Below, in pieces: positions 7,337-10,338 of a stretch of 10,338 nt of DNA. A program made the position numbers and the translations under genes. Source of the DNA: Phycisphaerales bacterium (GTDB taxonomy: Bacteria; Planctomycetota; Phycisphaerae; Phycisphaerales; UBA1924). How positions within the stretch are numbered: the stretch's first letter is position 1; each line of letters starts with the position of its first letter. The notes beneath the pieces are model-generated. The model was not told the DNA's origin and did no database searches. It worked only from the letters and a program-made list of their open reading frames with translations. The stretch spans positions 1 through 10,338 of the forward strand of contig JALSHW010000294.1 of NCBI GenBank assembly GCA_026982035.1. Reading direction: 5' to 3'.

Positions 7337-7366
7337 AGCACTGGCCGATTGGATCGGCGCAGTGCT
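7337..7366 (-). terminator. Strong hairpin terminator for the FG-GAP gene, probably also used by rsgA
   Basis: AGCACTG (7337-7343) pairs with CAGTGCT (7360-7366) and GCCGAT (7344-7349) with ATCGGC (7353-7358), with loop TGG and one bulged G at 7359. It is 13 base pairs in all. On the minus strand it is followed by GGTTTTTAG and then TTTTTTTAG, a good U-tract arrangement, 45 bases past the stop of the secreted-protein gene. On the plus strand it lies 41 bases past rsgA, with no T-run behind it. Confidence 0.75.
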
Positions 7367-7411
7367 CGTGGCTCGTGTGGCTTGATAAAGGATTTGGATC
7401 AGGGGGCCGGA

Positions 7412-9190
7412 TCAGGGTGTCATGGCCTGGCGGTAGTCATTGAGGAATGCGGCGATGTCGAAGAAGTTGAGTTGGCGGTCGCCGTTGTGATCGGCGCTGA
7501 GATCACGGTTTGCCAGGGCATCAGCGAAGGCGAGAACATCATCGTATTCGAGGGTGTCGTTGTTGTTGTAGTCTGCGGCGTAGGCGGGGGCTCTGAAGAT
7601 GAAGATTTGGTCGGCGGCGAGGTTGGTGTAGGTGTTGAATGAGCCGTCGGGCCAAGCGATTTGGATGGACTCGATGGTTGATTCATTGGCGAGTCCGATG
7701 TGTGCTTCGACGGGGGAGGTGCCGCAGTAGGTGGTGTTGTTGTGGATGGGGAGGAGGTAGTCTTTGGTTGGCGTTGAGAGGGTGACCATGGCGCCGATGC
7801 CTTGGGGTGCCAGGGAGTCGCGGGCGTAGGTGTCGAGTTTGATGCGTGCCCAGTGGGTGTCTGGGTTTGTGGTGTTGGTGTTGATGATGTCGTTGCGGAA
7901 GTAGGCGTTGGGTTGGGTCCAGTTGAAGACCATGGTGTCCATGTCGCCGTCGTTTTCGGCATCGAATCGGATGAGTCCTCGGCCTTGTGAGATGAGGTCG
8001 ATGCCGCAGAGTTCGGCGGATTCGACGAATGCTGTGGCGTCTCCGTTGTTGAGGAAGAGGGTGTTGGGGTCGCCTCCGAATCCGAAGAAGTAGCCGTTGG
8101 TTTCGAGAATGTCTTTGTCTCCATCGTGATCGAAATCGGTGATGAGTGAGCCCCATCCCCAGTGTCCGTCGTAGGCCTGGGATTCTTCGGCGGTGTTGTT
8201 GAAGGTGTTGTCTGGGTTTTGGATGAAGAGGACATTTCCTGGGCCGCCGACGGTGTCGTAGGTGATATTGGACATGAACCAGTCGAGGAGTCCGTCGTCG
8301 TTGATGTCGGCGACATCGATGCCCATGGCGTTGGCGATTTGGATGTCTTCAACGGTATCGGAGGCGTCGGTGAAGGTGCCGTCGTGGTTGTTGATGTAGA
8401 ACTTGGATGTGCCGGTGTCGCCGACGATCATGAGTTCTGGGTAGCGATCTTTGTTCATATCGACGAAGGAGGGGAGGAATCCTGAGAGTCCGGTTTGGTC
8501 GAGTCCTGCTTCAACGGTGACATCGGTGAATTTCCAGATGCCGTTTTTGTCTGGGCCGTCGTTTCGGAAGAGTCGGTTGGTGTTGGTGGTGAAGCCATAG
8601 GCGCAGACGAAGAGGTCGAGGTCGCCATCGAGGTCGTAGTCGCCCCATCCTGAGCCGGTACCTTCTTTGCGGTTGGTTCCTGGAGCGAGGTGATTGACAC
8701 CTGCGGATTCGGCGATGTCGGTGAATGACCATTGGCCGTTTTTGTCTGGGCCGTTGTTCATCATGAGCATGTGTTTTCCGCCTTGTGGATCTTGATCGGC
8801 TGGTCCAAAGGCGGTGATGTAGATGTCGATGTAGCCATCGTTGTTGAAGTCGGCGGCCGAGGCGGCGAAGGAGTGGAATGGGCCTGAAATACCCCAGTCA
8901 ACGGCTTGATTGGTGAAGGTGCCGTCTTGGTTGTTGATGAAGAGGTTGTTTGGGAGGAGTGAGCCGAGTTGGAAGATGTCGTCGTAGCCGTCGTTGTTGA
9001 AATCGGCGGCGAGTCCGGCACCGGACATGGGGCTGTAGGACTGGGTTTCGGAGAATTCGTTGGTTGAATCCAAGCCGGCTTGGGTGGTTTGGTTGGAGAA
9101 CTGCAAAGCGGGTTCACCAGCGATGCTTGTTCCAGCAATACATGAGAAAAGAACAGTCGTACAAACGAGGGGGTGGGTACACAGATACAT
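7412..9190 (-). CDS. Secreted FG-GAP/VCBS repeat protein with ASPIC/UnbV domain and dockerin-like tail
   Basis: The product (592 residues from ATG 9190) is exported and probably sits on the cell surface or in the medium as a beta-propeller. MYLCTHPLVCTTVLF... to about residue 24 looks like a signal peptide. Seven Ca-binding Asp-rich loops follow: ADFNNDGYDD (62-71), ADFNNDGYID (113-122), GDYDLDGDLD (183-192), VDMNKDRYPE (243-252), ADINDDGLLD (294-303), TDFDHDGDKD (351-360) and AENDGDMD (411-418), as in FG-GAP/VCBS propellers. An ASPIC/UnbV domain covers about 447-532 (GIGAMVTL, HIGLANE, IAWPDGS). The end has two EF-hand-like loops, DYNNNDTLEYDDVLAF (540-555) and DHNGDRQLNFFDIAAF (567-582), resembling type I dockerin repeats. 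The frame is open up to an ATG at 9391, but the extra 67 residues would put the signal peptide inside the protein, so ATG 9190 is preferred despite a weak GGGA ribosome site. Ligand unknown. Confidence 0.92.
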   Translation of the reverse strand: MYLCTHPLVCTTVLFSCIAGTSIAGEPALQFSNQTTQAGLDSTNEFSETQSYSPMSGAGLAADFNNDGYDDIFQLGSLLPNNLFINNQDGTFTNQAVDWGISGPFHSFAASAADFNNDGYIDIYITAFGPADQDPQGGKHMLMMNNGPDKNGQWSFTDIAESAGVNHLAPGTNRKEGTGSGWGDYDLDGDLDLFVCAYGFTTNTNRLFRNDGPDKNGIWKFTDVTVEAGLDQTGLSGFLPSFVDMNKDRYPELMIVGDTGTSKFYINNHDGTFTDASDTVEDIQIANAMGIDVADINDDGLLDWFMSNITYDTVGGPGNVLFIQNPDNTFNNTAEESQAYDGHWGWGSLITDFDHDGDKDILETNGYFFGFGGDPNTLFLNNGDATAFVESAELCGIDLISQGRGLIRFDAENDGDMDTMVFNWTQPNAYFRNDIINTNTTNPDTHWARIKLDTYARDSLAPQGIGAMVTLSTPTKDYLLPIHNNTTYCGTSPVEAHIGLANESTIESIQIAWPDGSFNTYTNLAADQIFIFRAPAYAADYNNNDTLEYDDVLAFADALANRDLSADHNGDRQLNFFDIAAFLNDYRQAMTP

Positions 9191-9503
9191 AACACAAGTC
9201 CCATCTTGCCATGCGACAACCCCTGGCGTTGCCAGAAGCGCACAAACACAGCGCAGAAGTTGATTCGCAGGTTGGCACACGACACCAGCCCGGTTCTTGA
9301 TGTCTGCGAGCAAGCGCAGCGATACAAGAATCAACGCGGTGGGGCTTTGGGTTGTGAATGCGAGACCTTTGCATTCACTTGCCGAGAACAAATTGGCACT
9401 TCAAACACCCCCACGGCGTTCGAGTGAACTTTGCCAGACTACCAGAATACCCTTTGGAGTGCAAGAGCATTCTTTGAGAATTATTTGAAATTGAGGAACC
9501 GTG
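9191..9503. other. 313-base divergent intergenic region
   Basis: This stretch must hold the start signals of the secreted-protein gene (minus) and the decarboxylase gene (plus). I see no convincing -35/-10 pair, no RNA gene and no coding frame with family resemblance. The base composition is more balanced than in the flanking genes. One inverted repeat is listed separately. A good ribosome site, GAGGA at 9493-9497, serves the ATG at 9504. Confidence 0.6.
9354..9378. promoter_or_regulatory. 8-bp inverted repeat, possible operator
   Basis: GTGAATGC (9354-9361) is the exact reverse complement of GCATTCAC (9371-9378), with a 9-base spacer GAGACCTTT. A further GCATTC half-site occurs at 9467-9472. 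It lies between two divergent genes, so a regulator-binding site or an RNA hairpin in a leader are both possible. An 8-base match can also arise by chance. Confidence 0.3.
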
Positions 9504-10338
9504 ATGACCAAGCAAGATTTTCGGCGGTGGATTGCGCAGCGTCCAGAGGGGATCGAATCGCTTGGGGCGGGGATTGAGGGGGTTGTTGAGTGGGCTCAGG
9601 AGTATTTACGATCATTGGAAGATCGGAAGGTGAAATCGCAGGTTCAGTGGGGGGAGGTGTTGGCGGGTTTGGATGATGGGCCTCCGATGGAGGGGGTTGG
9701 GATTGAATCGATTGGGGAGTTGATTGGAGTTGCGGATCGGGAGTTTGTTGATCGGTTGGTGCATTGGCAGTCACCGAGGTTCTTTGCGTACTTTCCGTGT
9801 TCCAACTCGGTGCCTGCGATTCTTGGGGAGTTGATGAGTGCGGTGGTCAATGTTAATGGGATGTTGTGGTCAACATCGCCTGCGTGTACCGAGCTTGAGG
9901 TCCGGATGATGGATTGGTGTGCTGAGATGTTTGGGCTTGATGATGGATTTCGGTTTGATCGGTCGGACAAGGGAGGCGGGTGTATTCAAGGGACGGCGTC
10001 CGAAGCGGTGTTGGCGGCGATGGTTGCGGCGCGAAGGCGGTGTACCAAGAACGGTGTTGATCGATCCAAGGTGACGGTGTACACGAGCGATCAAGCGCAT
10101 TCATCGGTGGTCAAGGCGGCGATGATCGCGGGGCTGGCTGATGATGCGGAGGATCGGAGCCGGGTTCGGGTGTTGGAGTCGGACGGAAATCTTCGGATGG
10201 ATCCGTTGGCTCTTGAACGGGCGATGCGTTCAGATCTTGAGGCGGGCTTGAGCCCCGCGTTGGTGGTGGCGACGGTTGGGACGACTTCGACGGGGGCGGT
10301 GGATCCGGTTGGAGAGATAGCAAGGGTTATCAAAAGAA
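9504..10338 (+). CDS. Aromatic-L-amino-acid-decarboxylase-type PLP enzyme (3' end outside window)
   Basis: The visible 278 residues match the N-terminal half of group II PLP decarboxylases of the DOPA/tryptophan/tyrosine decarboxylase type, which turn amino acids into amines in the cytosol. Marks are HWQSPRFFAYFPCSNSVPAI (87-106), STSPACTELEVRMMDW (123-138), GGGCIQGTASEAVLAA (157-172), with GTASE as the phosphate-binding part, and YTSDQAHSSVVKAA (193-206) where His199 is the residue that stacks on the PLP ring. VVATVGTTSTGAVDPVG (254-270) leads towards the PLP-Asp and Lys sites, which lie beyond the right edge. ATG 9504 is chosen with GAGGA six bases before it; GTG 9501 directly in front is in frame but too close. 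Substrate cannot be read from this half. The full family length is about 470-480 residues. Confidence 0.93.
   Translation, partial: MTKQDFRRWIAQRPEGIESLGAGIEGVVEWAQEYLRSLEDRKVKSQVQWGEVLAGLDDGPPMEGVGIESIGELIGVADREFVDRLVHWQSPRFFAYFPCSNSVPAILGELMSAVVNVNGMLWSTSPACTELEVRMMDWCAEMFGLDDGFRFDRSDKGGGCIQGTASEAVLAAMVAARRRCTKNGVDRSKVTVYTSDQAHSSVVKAAMIAGLADDAEDRSRVRVLESDGNLRMDPLALERAMRSDLEAGLSPALVVATVGTTSTGAVDPVGEIARVIKR

Noticed and set aside
9191..9391. N-terminal extension of the FG-GAP protein to an ATG at 9391
   Set aside because: It would bury the signal peptide about 67 residues inside the protein, shows no homology, and its base composition differs from the gene body.

Overview
The window looks like a piece of a bacterial chromosome from the Planctomycetota, most likely the class Phycisphaerae. 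This placement is an inference. It rests on a secreted FG-GAP/ASPIC protein with a dockerin-like double EF-hand tail, on the high-GC composition, and on the family mix. No rRNA or other phylogenetic marker is present. No tRNA, rRNA, CRISPR array, transposase or phage gene was seen.

Layout from left to right. (1) 1-780, minus: the N-terminal 260 residues of a FabF-like beta-ketoacyl synthase, running off the left edge, in which the catalytic cysteine position is a glutamate. (2) 989-2272, plus: a YacL-like membrane protein with PIN and TRAM domains and a histidine-rich tail. (3) 2384-3946, plus: a SulP-family anion transporter with a STAS domain, followed 11 bases later by (4) 3958-4431, a small two-helix membrane protein with a zinc-ribbon-like cysteine cluster. 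(5) A hairpin at 4438-4466 separates these from the convergent (6) kbl gene (4528-5901, minus), encoding a 2-amino-3-ketobutyrate CoA ligase with an in-frame palindromic repeat insertion. (7) rsgA (5970-7295, plus) diverges from kbl across 68 bases. (8) A terminator-like hairpin at 7337-7366 with a duplicated 15-base A/T-rich unit lies between rsgA and (9) the convergent secreted FG-GAP/ASPIC/dockerin-like protein (7412-9190, minus). (10) A 313-base intergenic region leads to (11) the N-terminal part of an aromatic-amino-acid-type PLP decarboxylase (9504 to the right edge).

The genes do not form one pathway. They read as a housekeeping and accessory mix: ribosome assembly (rsgA), threonine/glycine metabolism (kbl), amino acid decarboxylation, anion transport, and one secreted protein. 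The only likely operon is SulP plus the zinc-ribbon membrane protein, possibly with the PIN-TRAM gene upstream.

The most notable points are the roughly 51-residue palindromic-repeat insertion between the cofactor-binding Asp/His and the PLP lysine of Kbl, the Cys-to-Glu change in the ketosynthase, the His-rich tail on the PIN-TRAM protein, and a strong G+T bias of the plus strand that holds for genes in either direction. I do not see a clear new multi-gene defence or biosynthetic system. The ketosynthase is the best lead to one, but its neighbours lie outside the window.
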